From Priapulus caudatus (Eukaryota > Priapulida > Priapulimorpha > Priapulimorphida > Priapulidae): a DNA stretch of 64,000 nucleotides. The DNA is taken from positions 7,958-71,957 of the forward strand of contig NW_014577664.1 of NCBI RefSeq assembly GCF_000485595.1, given 5' to 3'. The notes beneath the pieces were generated by a model. The model had not been told where the DNA came from and made no database searches. It worked only from the letters and a program-made list of their open reading frames with translations. Made by a program: the position numbers and the translations under genes. Shown piece by piece: positions 34,181 to 46,800 of the stretch; within the stretch, counting starts at the first letter, position 1; the number at the start of each line of letters is the position of its first letter.

Positions 34181-34260
34181 TTTAATGGCGCAGTGGCATA
34201 ATCGCTAGAACATCCGTCTCCTACACCGGGATTCGGGGTTCAAGTCCCAGCATGGGAACT
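34181..34260 (+). mobile_element. tRNA-derived SINE head
   Basis: TGGCGCAGTGGCATAATCG (A box) and GGGGTTCAAGTCCCAG (B box) are spaced as in a tRNA, with an intervening anticodon-like arm. The 5' and 3' acceptor ends do not pair well, so a functional tRNA is unlikely and a SINE promoter is more probable. A T-rich tail follows. Confidence 0.55.
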
Positions 34261-34395
34261 TATTTTACCCTTTTTCCATTTTTCCCCTTTACCTACCTCT
34301 TTAGTATGTATTATTTTTAATTTCTTACTTTTTATTTTTTATTTATAATTTTTAATGTCTTTTATCTTTTGATTTCTTATTGTTTTTTACTGTTT

Positions 34396-34560
34396 GGGAT
34401 GAGATGGGATCCCATGAGATGCGAAGGGATGGGATGGGATGGGATGGGATGGGATGGGATGGGATGAGATGGGAGGGGATGGGATGGGATATGGGATGGG
34501 ATGGGATGGGATGAGGTGCGACGGGATGGGATGGGATGGGATGGCATGGAATGGGATGGA
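34396..34560. repeat. (GGGAT)n pentanucleotide microsatellite
   Basis: About 30 near-perfect GGGAT units with occasional GAGAT, GGGAG and GCGAC variants. The reverse reading gives repetitive Ser-His-Pro-Ile ORFs, which are artefacts. It grades into ATGGATGC and GATAGATA repeats to about 34600. Confidence 0.9.
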
Positions 34561-34698
34561 TGGATGCATGCATGTATGGATGCATGGATAGATAGATAGA
34601 TGTTTTTTTGGTATTTTCCTTTCAACCAAGCGGTCACCAACTGAGTAACACCACTGATTTCCCCGGGAAACGCCGGGTATCCCGCTAGTATATATGTA

Positions 34699-34755
34699 TA
34701 TCAAGAGCTAATAAACTAATATATATAATAATATATAGCTATTTATTAGCTCTTG

Positions 34756-34758
<3 letters not shown>
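34699..34758. repeat. 60-bp palindrome
   Basis: TATCAAGAGCTAATAAA pairs with TTTATTAGCTCTTGATA. The arm words AGAGCTAAT recur in the larger foldback at 34955-35221, so the two are related. Confidence 0.75.
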
Positions 34759-34788
<30 letters not shown>

Positions 34789-34954
34789 ATACATATATAT
34801 AGAGATATTTTCTCGCTCCCTCCCTCCCTCTCTATCTCATATATGTATATATATATATATATATATATTCTCCTATCCCCCGTTTCTTCCTCTTACTCAC
34901 TTCCTTACTCTTCCTGCTTCCCTTTACTTCTCATCTCTTTTTCTGCATCTTTAG

Positions 34955-35221
34955 AATGTATTAACAAGAGCTAATGAGAGCTATTATTAGGTCTTGATAT
35001 TAACAACATATACGTTAACACTTGTAGTGCTTTGTACCATGCTGTGTACCGGGGCAACGGAGATACTATTGATAAAACTTATTCAACGGCCTTGATGAGG
35101 TTAGAGTATCTCTGTTGCCCCGGTACACAGCATGGTACGATCGAAGCACTACAAGTGTTAACGTATATGTTGTTAATATCAAGACCTACTAATAGCTCTC
35201 ATTAGCTCTTGTTAATACATT
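34955..35221. repeat. 267-bp near-perfect foldback
   Basis: AATGTATTAACAAGAGCTAA at 34955 is matched by TTAGCTCTTGTTAATACATT ending 35221. Pairing continues through TGATATTAACAACATATACG, CACTTGTAGTGCTT and ACCATGCTGTGTACCGGGGC to a loop of about 40 bases. Arms are about 110 bp with very few mismatches, indicating a young or gene-converted palindromic MITE. Confidence 0.88.
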
Positions 35222-38087
35222 ATTATCTAGCTGTCATTATCAACAGCGCTACTTAGCATGCGCGTGCAGGGCTTCCACCTTTCCGTGGCTTCCAACATAT
35301 ATATATATATATATATTATTAATTACACCACAAAACAAAGGTGAGAAATAATAGTATATATAATAGACATAAATGTATTTGAAATCATCTTCATATACAT
35401 TGATCTTCCAATATTCGTCATCACGTAGTGATTCCACGGGGTATTTCTTATTAGCTCAAGCACATATGGTATTAATATATGTAGTACCAATATTGTACAT
35501 TGCGTGCGACATATTTTCATTGGTGCACAACGCTTTAAAACTTTGACACTACGAACAGCACTCATGGTTTGTTTCACAATATAATAAATATCTTTACAGA
35601 GGAAACTGTCTAACAAACAAGAAGACCCACACTGCAGGCCACGTTGAATTATGCAAGTGTTCGAATGTACGACACGATTCTCTACCGTTTTGTAGCCGTT
35701 TCTTAATTACTGCGTAAGTCCTGTAGACCAGGGGTGAAATGCGACAAGTATTCGCTGAATTTTTGTACGATTTTTTCCCACACATTCTATAAGATGCAGA
35801 AACAACACAGTTTCCCTACGTAACTAGACTTCTAAACTTTCTACGATACTCTGTCGCACAGCAAAACATACTGTCGACCAACTGTATGGAAAATATGTTA
35901 TCTTTTACAAATAACTTCAAACATTTGGTATCATGCTAACCACGAGTGCCTGTATGTATGTACTCTTTATAAGCATTGGGCCATTAATGAGTACATATAC
36001 GCCATGAATGGCCTAATGCCGATGAAGGTACAAGCACATGTGGATAGTATCATTCACACTGCTTCCCGCTAGGCCTCTGTTAAAATCACGTCAAATCTTA
36101 AGGCCCGATTACTACGAAAATCACTGGTCAGCAAACAACAAACAAACAAATCGTCAGCTGAACAATAAACAGTCTACGTTCATAGTGCAAAAATATTTCA
36201 AACTTTACAGGGAACAGTATATAGTCGGCTCCACTCAACAAACTGCTTCGAGCATACTGGAGTCTATGCACACCACACGCATTCTAAAATTAAAACACCA
36301 ACATACTTCGTCGTAAATCGTTTGACTTGGTAAAATCACTGCTGGAGTGTAACAGCTAATGACTTCCGTATCATTCAGTCGCCCACGCTGCAGTGACTTG
36401 TAACCACGTAATTGTACAGGATTGAGCACCCTTCTAGCATATAGACCTCACATATATTTCATCACCACAATTCTGCCTCTACTCTAAAACAATCAACAGA
36501 ACTCACCATGTAGCAAAATCTGCTACCTGGCACGGGTCACGGCAACAGAACGTAGCAAAGTAGACGCCAAAGGCAAAGTGGACGAAAATTAATAGAAGTT
36601 AGTGTGACGGTCATGGATGCATAAGAATCAGGGAACTGTGATGGCGATGTCGGCGGCTGGGAGAGAACGAAGACTCGGGACTGACTGAGAAGTCAAGAGA
36701 GTTGTGTAGGTGATGGAGAGGGGCGTGGCCAAGGGAGTGGGAAGGGAGGACCAGAGAGCTGGAAGGGATACTCCAAGACGAGGAGACTCCCGGACACTCA
36801 CTCTCTGATCGTCTCACGAGTTGTAATCGTTAGTTGTGCTGAAGTACCGGCCGTTTTCCTGAGAAACAAAACTTTCGCTTGTCTTTGCGTCTACGACGAT
36901 ACATTCTGTTGCCGCGACTTGTGCCGTGTTGCACACTTCACCACAACCGAACCAACTAACATCTCATCAATTTCTGTAAACATATACAGTACATAACAAT
37001 ATTATTTGACATTAATCACATTATTGCACTAACACTACAAGTAACACCACTGGATATAATATTCTGTACGCCATCTCGCTTAAAATATAAATTCAATATT
37101 TTTCTCCTAAAATATATCTATAAAGTTGTTTACACTTCATGCCGGCTGCTACATCTTTACCTCGATGATTCTATATCATTTTAGGTAGGTGTATTGTAAT
37201 ATTTAAAATCGGATGAAATACTATACAGAGAAAGCTGTTGCAGCTAGCCATTCAACCGTCTCTATTACACAAGCAACTACTTGTAGTTGTATTGTCTGCA
37301 TTAATAGCACGCAGAAAGCGTCACGTTTATTCTCATGTTTATACAGTATATATTGTACCAACATTACATATCTCTTTTCACTAGATCGTAAACTTTTCAA
37401 AACGTAAAACGAGTACAGACAACAAATCCTCATAACAACACATTTGTGGAATGAGTGGTCACTTAATAGAAAACTCCATTCTGCACAGCAGGGTATAAAC
37501 TCTATTTTAAAATTACAGTGCAAATTATACCAGCCCGGACATGCCCCAGGTACATTTCTCCCTAAATCATCGTTTTCGTCAATGGAATACACTGTAATTT
37601 TGGCAACCAGCACCAAATTCAAACCAAACCTATTCCCGTTTTTGCTCTACCCGCCAACTGTCATGACCAGCCACACCACCGGACGCTGCTGCCACCTACG
37701 GGCAGCCTCGCATATTTATGTGTGGTGCCAAATTAATCCACGCATACTTGACAGAGCCGTCAATGGATCGTTAGCCAGAACTCGATAAGGTTCACCGCTG
37801 TGCTGGCGACGCCATTGCTCACCCCCACTATTGTTCACGCGTTCACCTACTACGCGCTCGGTGCGGCGCCATATTGCAAATCTCGTCTTGTCTCGGCCTC
37901 TCTACACTGTCACCGGGTGAGAACCACCGTACGGTTCCAGCGACTGCTATCTTCACGTCCGTGTATCCGTCGCTGTCGCACGGCGGCGCTTGAGCATCCG
38001 TCGTGAGGTCACTGCTCGGGTCGCGCGAGGCGGTGCGCGCGCGTGCAGAGCCCCTTTATGATGAGAGAGCTCGCCCCAAGTGCGCTC
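35222..38087. other. No supported gene; flank and 3' UTR of the minus-strand corepressor gene
   Basis: AT-rich sequence from 35222 to about 37600 and a more CpG-rich part from 37620 to 38087. Many short ORFs but no splice-bounded exon that I trust. The 3' UTR of the minus-strand gene runs downward from 38087; the nearest minus-strand AATAAA is at 37326-37331 (TTTATT on the plus strand), a weak candidate end. Confidence 0.4.
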
Positions 38088-38172
38088 TCACGAGTTGTTC
38101 ATCGCCTTGAAGCCCTCCTCCTGCTTGTGGCTTTTCATGTGAGCATTGCGACTCTTGATTTTGTGAAAGACT
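38088..38172 (-). CDS. Terminal exon with second half of finger 5
   Basis: VFHKIKSRNAHMKSH completes C-x4-C-x12-H-x3-H and is very close to the VFxKVKSRSAHMKSH of vertebrate TRERF1/MIDEAS. It ends KQEEGFKAMNNS with TGA at 38088-38090. Neither candidate AG (before 38172 or 38170) gives the right phase with the preceding donor: one base is missing, as if one G had been lost at the donor. Confidence 0.8.
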
Positions 38173-39515
38173 CTAGAACAGAGAGTTGCAGCATCAGCAC
38201 TGATCAATGGAGCGGCCGCCGCCGCCGAGGCGACTGCACACGTCGCGCGCGCAATTAGAACGAGCGGCCAGCCTCGCAGAACGCGCGGCACACTCGGCGA
38301 AGCCTGCAGCGAGAAAGTTTTTTCTTTCCCCCGAGAAATTCTGACGCGATTCGTGAACGCACGCACGCACGCTCGCCCGCCCCACGTGCGAGCGAGTGCG
38401 TGTGCGGAATGAAAATTTTGCAATTTTGCAATCAAACCAGCTTACTTTCCACATATTCTGCACGGAAAGTTCTCTTGAGCATCATCGCACGGGTTGTACG
38501 GTATCGCCTCCGCATGCGGCGTACTGCTGCTGAGCTTCTCCTGCCCAGAGTTGCTCTTTGGCAGTTGGCCACCATGGATGCGGATGTGTCCATTTAGCGA
38601 CTGCCTAGACTTGAACCACTGTAATACGATAGCACCACGGAGTCAGATCTAACAGTCCAGCCTCCCAGGCCGACACAGTTACGCACGCACACGGTGGGTG
38701 ACATAAGGTTAGCGTGTACATTACTTAACACGTAATATACAATACTGCGGTTGTACACACGTACAACAATAGATGGCATTCATCGTCCACGTGCGATACT
38801 CGTGAACAAATCCTCAAATGATACTCAATCACTTATAAAATATTAAAACTTTACGAACACATATTTGTATACATATTGAATGAATTGTAAACGCCTCTGA
38901 GGCGACCGCGTGGGAAAACCGCGCAGTACCACGAACTAGATTCCTAGAATGAAGAACAATGAATTAAATGGCTTACAGCATTGCAGTCTGGGTATTCACA
39001 GACGTAGATCATGACTGGAGGACCGGAGGTGCTGGAGGCTGTGCTGCTAGGCCTAAGTGGCTCCTGCTGCATGAAATAATGCAAACAATCGACATGTAAT
39101 CACATCTAATGACTCCTGGTAACAAAATAAAATGTCACCAGTTGGTGATGACAACGCCAAATGCAGTGAATCAGGTTTGGTGTTCACCTCAATTCTACTA
39201 TTTCGGTACGTCGTGACTTGTTGAAAGAGAAAGACGTGTGGTGTTTGAGCGTGTTTAGGGAAATGACACCGACTGAACGGTTGGCTTATCTGTGCCATGT
39301 TCACTTGCTTCATGCTTTGAATGCTACTTCACATGCTGTGCTCTCCACGCTACAAACGCTGGCACGCGCAGGTACATTCATAGTCGTGTGTACGCACATA
39401 CACGTGTACATGCATTCATACGCACGTACGCACGCCCACATCACGTACGTACGCACGCACGCACGCACGCACGCACGCACTCACGTATGCACGCACTCAC
39501 GCACACACTCACTCA

Positions 39516-39551
<36 letters not shown>

Positions 39552-39647
39552 CACACTTACACACGCACTCACTCACGTACGCACGCACACACGCACTCAC
39601 TCACGCACGCACTCACACACGCACTCACGCACGCACACACACACACA

Positions 39648-39682
<35 letters not shown>

Positions 39683-40777
39683 GCGCACACACCTCTAGCA
39701 ACAGATGGTCGAGCATGGCGGTCTTGCAGATCATCTCGTCGCGATAGTCGATCTCCTCGCACTCGGACAGATTGTCCTCGAGCTTCAGCAGGTCGTCAAC
39801 AGGTGGCGGCGCACGCGAGCGCAGGTTGTAGAACAGGTCCTCCTGCTCCTTCTTGCGTCGGATCAGGCGCAGCCGCTTGTACTCGTCCGGGCACACCTTC
39901 TTCCACAGGTAGTAGAACGCGATGCACTCCTTCACCGTCTTCGTGCCGACCTGCAAGCGCGCACGGAGCAAAGCGTTACTGCAACGCGGGCGACTGAATG
40001 ATATGGAAGTCATTGGGTGTTGTTACACTCAGCAGTGATTTCATGAAGCAGATGCCACGATGAACTACCGTGCGCAAAAATTTCCGCGTATTTTCCGCAG
40101 AAAGAGGCATCGATCGGCAGTTTAACGACCGTATGTATGCATCTCAATCGACTTCTCTGCCTGAACGAGAAGATAAAGAAGGACGATGCCCCCTCCCCCT
40201 TATTGGAGATTTCCTTGGTCTGCCGGGATAGCCAAGTTTGTACGCGGTTTTTCACGTAGGTGCTAAAAGCTGGCTGGCAATCACGCCAGGTAAATAGATC
40301 AATTAGTGGAGATGCAATATTAGCTAAATGTGTTCTGAACACGGCTTACAAGCGATCGGGTAAAAATTAAACAAAGGCACCCCGCAAATTTTCCCCTAAA
40401 CATCCTCAATTGCCTTCTGTGTGACGCTTGCGATATTTACTTACCTCTTCGGCGATACGGAAAAAGTCCTTGTCACATTTACACATGGCGTGGTAGTAGC
40501 TCTCTATCTCCTCAGAACTCCACTGCTCCGTCTCTGCAACAGCCAGGATCGAGATCAGGTTAGGGTATTACAGACCTACTATGTATCTTCCATTAGCAAC
40601 CGATAGCTGAAGCTGAACTCCTAAGTAATATCTATGAAGATCTACTGCTCAAAGCAATAACTGCACACAGAGAACCGGGTAACAAGAAATGCACATACAA
40701 CACACAACCAACTGCATCAGCAATAACTATGCAATATAATAATAATGGTGAAGATGATGATGACGATGGTAACAACA

Positions 40778-40822
<45 letters not shown>

Positions 40823-43800
40823 TAATACCTGGATAGATGTAGGTTAGCAGCGGATGGCTTTTGGGTAACAACAAGTTTCCACTCATCAGTAAACTCATGG
40901 CCTCCTGAAACATCACAGATACACGAGTCAGACACCCAATCGACCGCTCTCATCCGCTTCATCCCACGTGAGTAGCGCAGCGAGCAACTCGCTGCAAAGT
41001 GGCGATGAACAACTAATAAATGCTGCTAGATCAATAACAGCTGGAAGCTGAGCCACTCCCACGCCTTTGCCCCATACACGAGACATGCGTCTCATCGCCT
41101 CTCTGCCGCGCATGCGAGACACGCGTCTCATCGCCTCTCTGCCGCACACGCGAGACATGTGTCTCTTCGCCTCTTCACCACGCACGCGAGACGCGAGTCT
41201 CGTCGCCTCTCCGCCACGCACACGAGACACGTGTCAAGCCGACTCCAACACCACGTACCGCCAGGTCTCCTCGTGTGTAGTGCAGCAGGTGCAGGGCAAA
41301 CTCCTTGTTTCGGCCGCATCCGGTGACTCCCGCTGAGCAGGCAAACTCCAGATACGTCTCGACTGCAACGCAAGCGAGGTTTTCCACGGTCAATGCCGAC
41401 TCAGTGAGCAGAGGGCGTGTATATGTGGGGTGAGGGGTGGGTGTGTGTGTGTGTGGGGAGGGGAGGGGTGTGTGTGTGTAGGGAGAGGAGGGGTGTGTGT
41501 GTGTTTGTGTGTGTGTGTGTGTAGTGGTGAGGGTAGAGCAGTGAAGCGGAAGCGCATCCGACGTTTCAACATGCGGCCTCTTAGGTTTTCGAACTACCCA
41601 TGAAACATGTAAGTGTTTGAAACCCTGCTACGCTGCTACCCTTTGTGCTCGCAGCTTGGAGTGACGAGGGGTAAAATCCAACTTAAGGACCCCAGATTTT
41701 AATCAAGGACACGAGATCAAGTGAAGGTTAGATTTAGGGATAGGGTGAAGACGACAGTGATTCTTATACTGGGGTCTCAAAGCAGGATTGAGCCTATATA
41801 ATTGTGGCATGCACCATGCTCGAAGCTAGCAAAACAAGTGAGCATGTGCCTGTTCTTCATGTTTCACGGTAAATAGATTTGTGAACCTTTCTCACACTGC
41901 TCCACAGCTACCGGCAAGTGTTCCAAGTGTGAAATAACCAGTAATCACATTTCCCCCGCTCACATTTCTACCAAATTATCGGCCACAAGCAGGAAAAGGT
42001 CATGGCAAGCAGAATAAATCGGATTCCTAGCAGTTCTACAGTGCAATGCTTCGACGATGGCACCTTGTAGATGGAAATACCGAGAGCAAATTTAACACAA
42101 GCTTCACCGCAGCCAGCCGCACATCTTGAACGTTTCTTCACGTTTCTCTGAACAAGCCGAATAAGAAGATTCAAGTTGTTCACCTGAGCCTTCTAAACCC
42201 GTATCAACTATATGATCAAACTTACACAAACTTGTTCCCGTGATCTGTAGAAGGTCACCCGGATGCAGTTCTGCCTGCGGGCTAACCCGATAACGATGAT
42301 TTTGCTAGTTACGAAGGTAAAACCTGGTTTACTCACGCTCTTCGTCTGTACAGGTGCAGCAGGTCGGATCAAACAACAACCACTCGCGATCGTCTGCCCT
42401 CAAAGCATCCTCCATGGTTCCTGCATAACGCGCAGCAGACAGTCAGTCGTTAGCAGACACACTCACAGAAGTTTTATCACCCCGCACACGCATTGCCTGC
42501 GCTCTCACGTACGCAAATGCACATGGCAACGTGCACTTGACATCTAGAATGTTACGACGCCAACAAGCGTATATCCCAGTGCACATTCTCACAGTTATGT
42601 AATGACTCAAATGCACTCACTAAAGCCATGACGCATCGGCTAAAGACCGAAGGCAACATCGACCACTGTTATTGCAGCGGGGACAACTTGCAAAAAGCGA
42701 TTACTTACCTATCAATTCGGGCACCTCTGCTTGAAACTGAGGTCCGATATTAACATGTCTGAAAAATATCATAGTGAAATCCTTATTAACTATCAACAAA
42801 AAGGTAAACACTTGAGATATATACATTAGGTAAAATTTGGATGTCGCTGAACATTACCCAATGTAAAATAAACCCCATAATGTAAAAACCCAATTCACAG
42901 GCGAAAAAGTGTCCCGGCATAAGAAAACCGCACGCAGCAGTTACTGATTACAATCGACCTCCCCTTTAGGAATCGTAACAGGGTTTCAGCTAAACAGTAC
43001 AACGCCATAGTTCAATACACATCCATTTCCTTCTCAACATTCACAATATCTTTCGAGTAATTATGTACGAAAAAAACAGCTGCCAAGAGGCTGCTACGAA
43101 TCGCACGTACGGCTGGATGTCTGTTTCAGGAGGCGGCTCAAATTCAAGTTCAGCAGGATCCACAGGAATGGCCTCCTCCTCTTCCTCCTCTTCCTCTTCT
43201 TCCTCCTCCTCTTCCTCCTCCACCTCAGGAATGGTAATTGACCTGTCAATCACATCCTTCTCCTCTTCCTCCTCGCATGGCGCGTGCAGCCGGTCGTCTA
43301 GCGGAACGCCGTCGGGTTTGATGAGATGCGGCGGGACTCCGGGCCCGCTACCTGCACGCACAAACAAGTGGCAGCGTCCGTCACCAGCTGTGTACCCTCC
43401 TGTCTGCGCATAAGTCACGAGTACATACTCACTGAGCCAGTTAATGTCTGCTCACGAGTCACGAGTACTGCCTGCCTTTGCGGGCATGACACATCCGTGT
43501 ATTGCAAATAGAAAACGTCGCAACCTAGCACGGGTAATCGTCACGAAGCAGCAAATATAACCATACGTTTAAGACATCTGGTACCTGGGAAACAATCCGA
43601 CTTCGAAATGATGGTAGGATTGCCATTAATTTGCATGTTATTGCATTCGAAATTTGGCCATACTAACATTTGTATACTGGCTACGCACATGTTGTTTGCT
43701 AAGCACATGAAAAAACAGACACACACGCACACCGTAAATCAATCGTTGCACTCATTGAGAAGTATTCAGATACACCCATAATCGGTATCTGAACACCAAA

Positions 43801-46800
43801 CGACTGAAAATCAGCCGTTAAAATCAATTTACGACACGCGTCTCTTTTCAATGCAGACCGCGCGCACACCCAGCGGGAAAATGCGCGCGCACGTGACGAA
43901 AAAACGCGCGCGGACACTCACTGCGTCGGCCAAGGCACATGCGCGGCGTGACGGGCGCTGATCGAGTCTTCGGCGTCGCCGCGCCGTTGATGTGCCAGAA
44001 GAGTCCCGAGCCGCTGCGCACGGGGCTGAGCATCGGGGGTGGCGTGTACGGCGGCGGCGACGCCGCGCCGCGCCCCTCCTCGGGCCACAGCCGCGGCGAG
44101 CGCAGCCGGCTGTGGAAGCCAAAGTGGTTGACGTGCGCGGGGATGTGGATCGGCTCGGGCCGGTGCTTCTTCTTGCGCGGCGCGCGCATGACGAGGCCGC
44201 CGCAGTGCGGCGACGGCTCGACGAACACGCGCTCGGGTCCGCTCATGTGCCGCATGCGGAACTGCTCGAGTCCGCTGAGGTTGCGCCGCCGCGCCGCCGC
44301 GCGCTCCTCCACCGAGCTCGCGTGCCGCAGCCGCCCCGGACGCTGGAACTCCGGCGTTGTCGTCGCCGCGCGCAGCACGCCGGCGCCCTCTTCTGGCGGA
44401 GGCGCATCTCCGTTACGCGCGCGCTTCGCCGGAAATCCGTACGCGTCGTCGTCGTCGGCACGCCGTGTGACTGCGGCGCCCTCTTGCGAGGCGGGCGCAT
44501 CGGGGTCGGCGCGGGTCGTCATCTCACGCAGGCTCTGCTCCTGCCGGCTGGCGGCGGCGTCGGCGAGCTCGGCTAGCCGGCTGTGCAGCGTGTAGTCCTT
44601 GATCGGCGCAAAGTTGAACTGCGACGCGAGGCGGTCGCGCAGCGTGCCCGCCGCATCGTCGCCGCCCCCAGCCGCCTCCGCCACCGGCGTTATCTCCCGC
44701 ACCTCGCGGCGCGGCGCGCCGGCCGCCGCCAGCTTGCGCACAGAGAAGTCCTGCGGGAACAGCTGCTCGACGTGCGACGACGGCAGCGGCGCCCCCTGCT
44801 GAACGATCACCGACGACTCGGCGTGGAAGCCGCCGCCGCCGGCGACGACGGTGGGGGCGGCGAACGCTCCGGCCGCGTACGGCGATGCCTCGAGGCGCGG
44901 CACGTCGTCGGGTCGACCTCCCCACCCAGGGCTGACGGCGGCAGCGGCGGCGGATCGTGCGTAGGGGCTGAGGCGGCTCGCGTACGCAGCGTCGAGCGGG
45001 GACCGCGCGAGCGCGTACTCCTGCGGCGCCAGCGACGCTGCCACCACCGCCGCGGGGAAGAACGCCTGATGTGGCGGCGCGGCCATCAACGGCGGCGGCG
45101 CGGACACCGTCGCGGGGACCTGCCCCAAGAGGGTGCCGCCAGCGGGGAACGCCGCGTCCGCGTCTGGCTTCACCGCCGACGACGTGTACGGCGACGTGTA
45201 GGACTTCTCGTGGCCGGCGAGAACCATGCGCAGCTTCTCCATCGCCGGCTGCTGCGCGAACGCCTCGCACGCCGGCGCGTCGCCGTGGTAACCGCCGCGC
45301 GGCCGCGCCTCAAACGTCCGCGCCTCGTCGGCGGCCCGCGTCTCGCGAGACGACAACCGCGGCGGGCTCGACGCCTCGCTGCGGTGAGGCCACGTGATGT
45401 ACTCTGGACGCGGCGGTGACGCGAACCCTCCCCCTCCCGCTGCTCCGTCGTCGTCATCGTCGTCGTCGCGGCTGCCTCCTCCTCCTCCGGTCGACATCTC
45501 CACCTTCACGGGGTGCTGGTGCACGAGCGACAGCGGGGCGCCGAACGTGGAGGCGTCTCGAGGCGAAAACTTTTCGCCGAGACGTGCCGAGTACAGGTCA
45601 GGCACGGCGAGGCCGTTGCGCAAGAACGCGGGGATGGAGGCTGCGGCGTCGTCGTCGTCGTGGCGACGGTGCAGCCGCGGCGACGACGACGCGTGCCCAC
45701 GCTGGTATGGTGACGCCTGACTCGTGCGATGCGGCGACGGCTGCCCGCGCTGCGGCGACGACGACACGTGACCGCCCGTCGCCGCCTGATTGGATATTGT
45801 CGACGACGATGGCGCACCACTAGGGGGCACTGGCTTTGATGTGTCGCCAGGCTCCTGTGGGTCCTTTGGCTTCAGGTCCTGAAACGACAACCGGGACTTC
45901 AACGGCGCGGAACGACGAGAAAAAGACGGAAGTCGATTCTGCTAAGGTTGGGCTTTTGATACGTGCAGTCCAAGAAAATCCATTTTCCTGTTCACAGACC
46001 TTATTCCCTCACACATCACAAACTGTGTCTCAGTGATAGGCATTCTGAATAATTTTTGGAATCTTTGGCTTCGAGTGGTGAATGACAATGCTGACATTAA
46101 TTAAAGCAACGATCGGTTCTGCTAAGTTTCGACTGCGGTAACCTTCCAGCGATGGTGTGAACAACAGCTGGCGACCAGCGCCGTATGAATATCTCACTTT
46201 CAACGCGTACATTTAAGATCACGCAGCATGTTAGCAAAGTGTCACAGAGTTCTGCTGGTAAATCCATGCATGATTTCTCGAGGTAGCCTTGACTGTGGCA
46301 CAGACAGCCAAAACACATAAATAAAACATGATAATTCCTTCTGCGATTAAATCACGCAGCCAGTATATATGATAAGCAAATATCATTCTATAGGTGCAGC
46401 ACTTAATTTTAATAATGGTTAATTATTAATAACTAATTTAAATAAGTAATGTAGCTGTAGTTTAAATTAAACATTCGTAAAGCTGCTGCTCAAAATTAAC
46501 AGATCCATCTTTTACGCCCACACTAACTTAGATCTAGGCCCCATGTTTGAAACAACTGCCAAAAAATATATCAAGCCCCAATCTTATGAATTTCAGGTTT
46601 TTTGGACAAAATTCTACCTAGGGATGTATCTACTGTACATGATAGGTAGGATGTCACCTATGAAATTGTGGTTTTGTTTTGACTAGTTCGGTTTGTGGCA
46701 AAAATACGATAACAAGAGAACTCACTGCCTCAATGAACTGCGCTCGATTCCGTACTAAAACTCGACCACCGAGTCACGTAGCCACTAATCACATTTCAGT

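Noticed and set aside
34181-34260. Functional tRNA gene
   Set aside because: A and B boxes are present but acceptor and anticodon stems do not pair; SINE is more probable.
39218-39997. 259-codon plus-strand ORF rich in Thr-His-Ala-Arg
   Set aside because: It reads through the ACGC microsatellite and antisense of the SANT exon.
43939-45419. Plus-strand and frame-shifted ORFs of up to 278 codons opposite the disordered exon
   Set aside because: They arise from the GC-rich composition, which lacks stop codons on both strands; the minus frame is supported by conserved motifs and splice phases.
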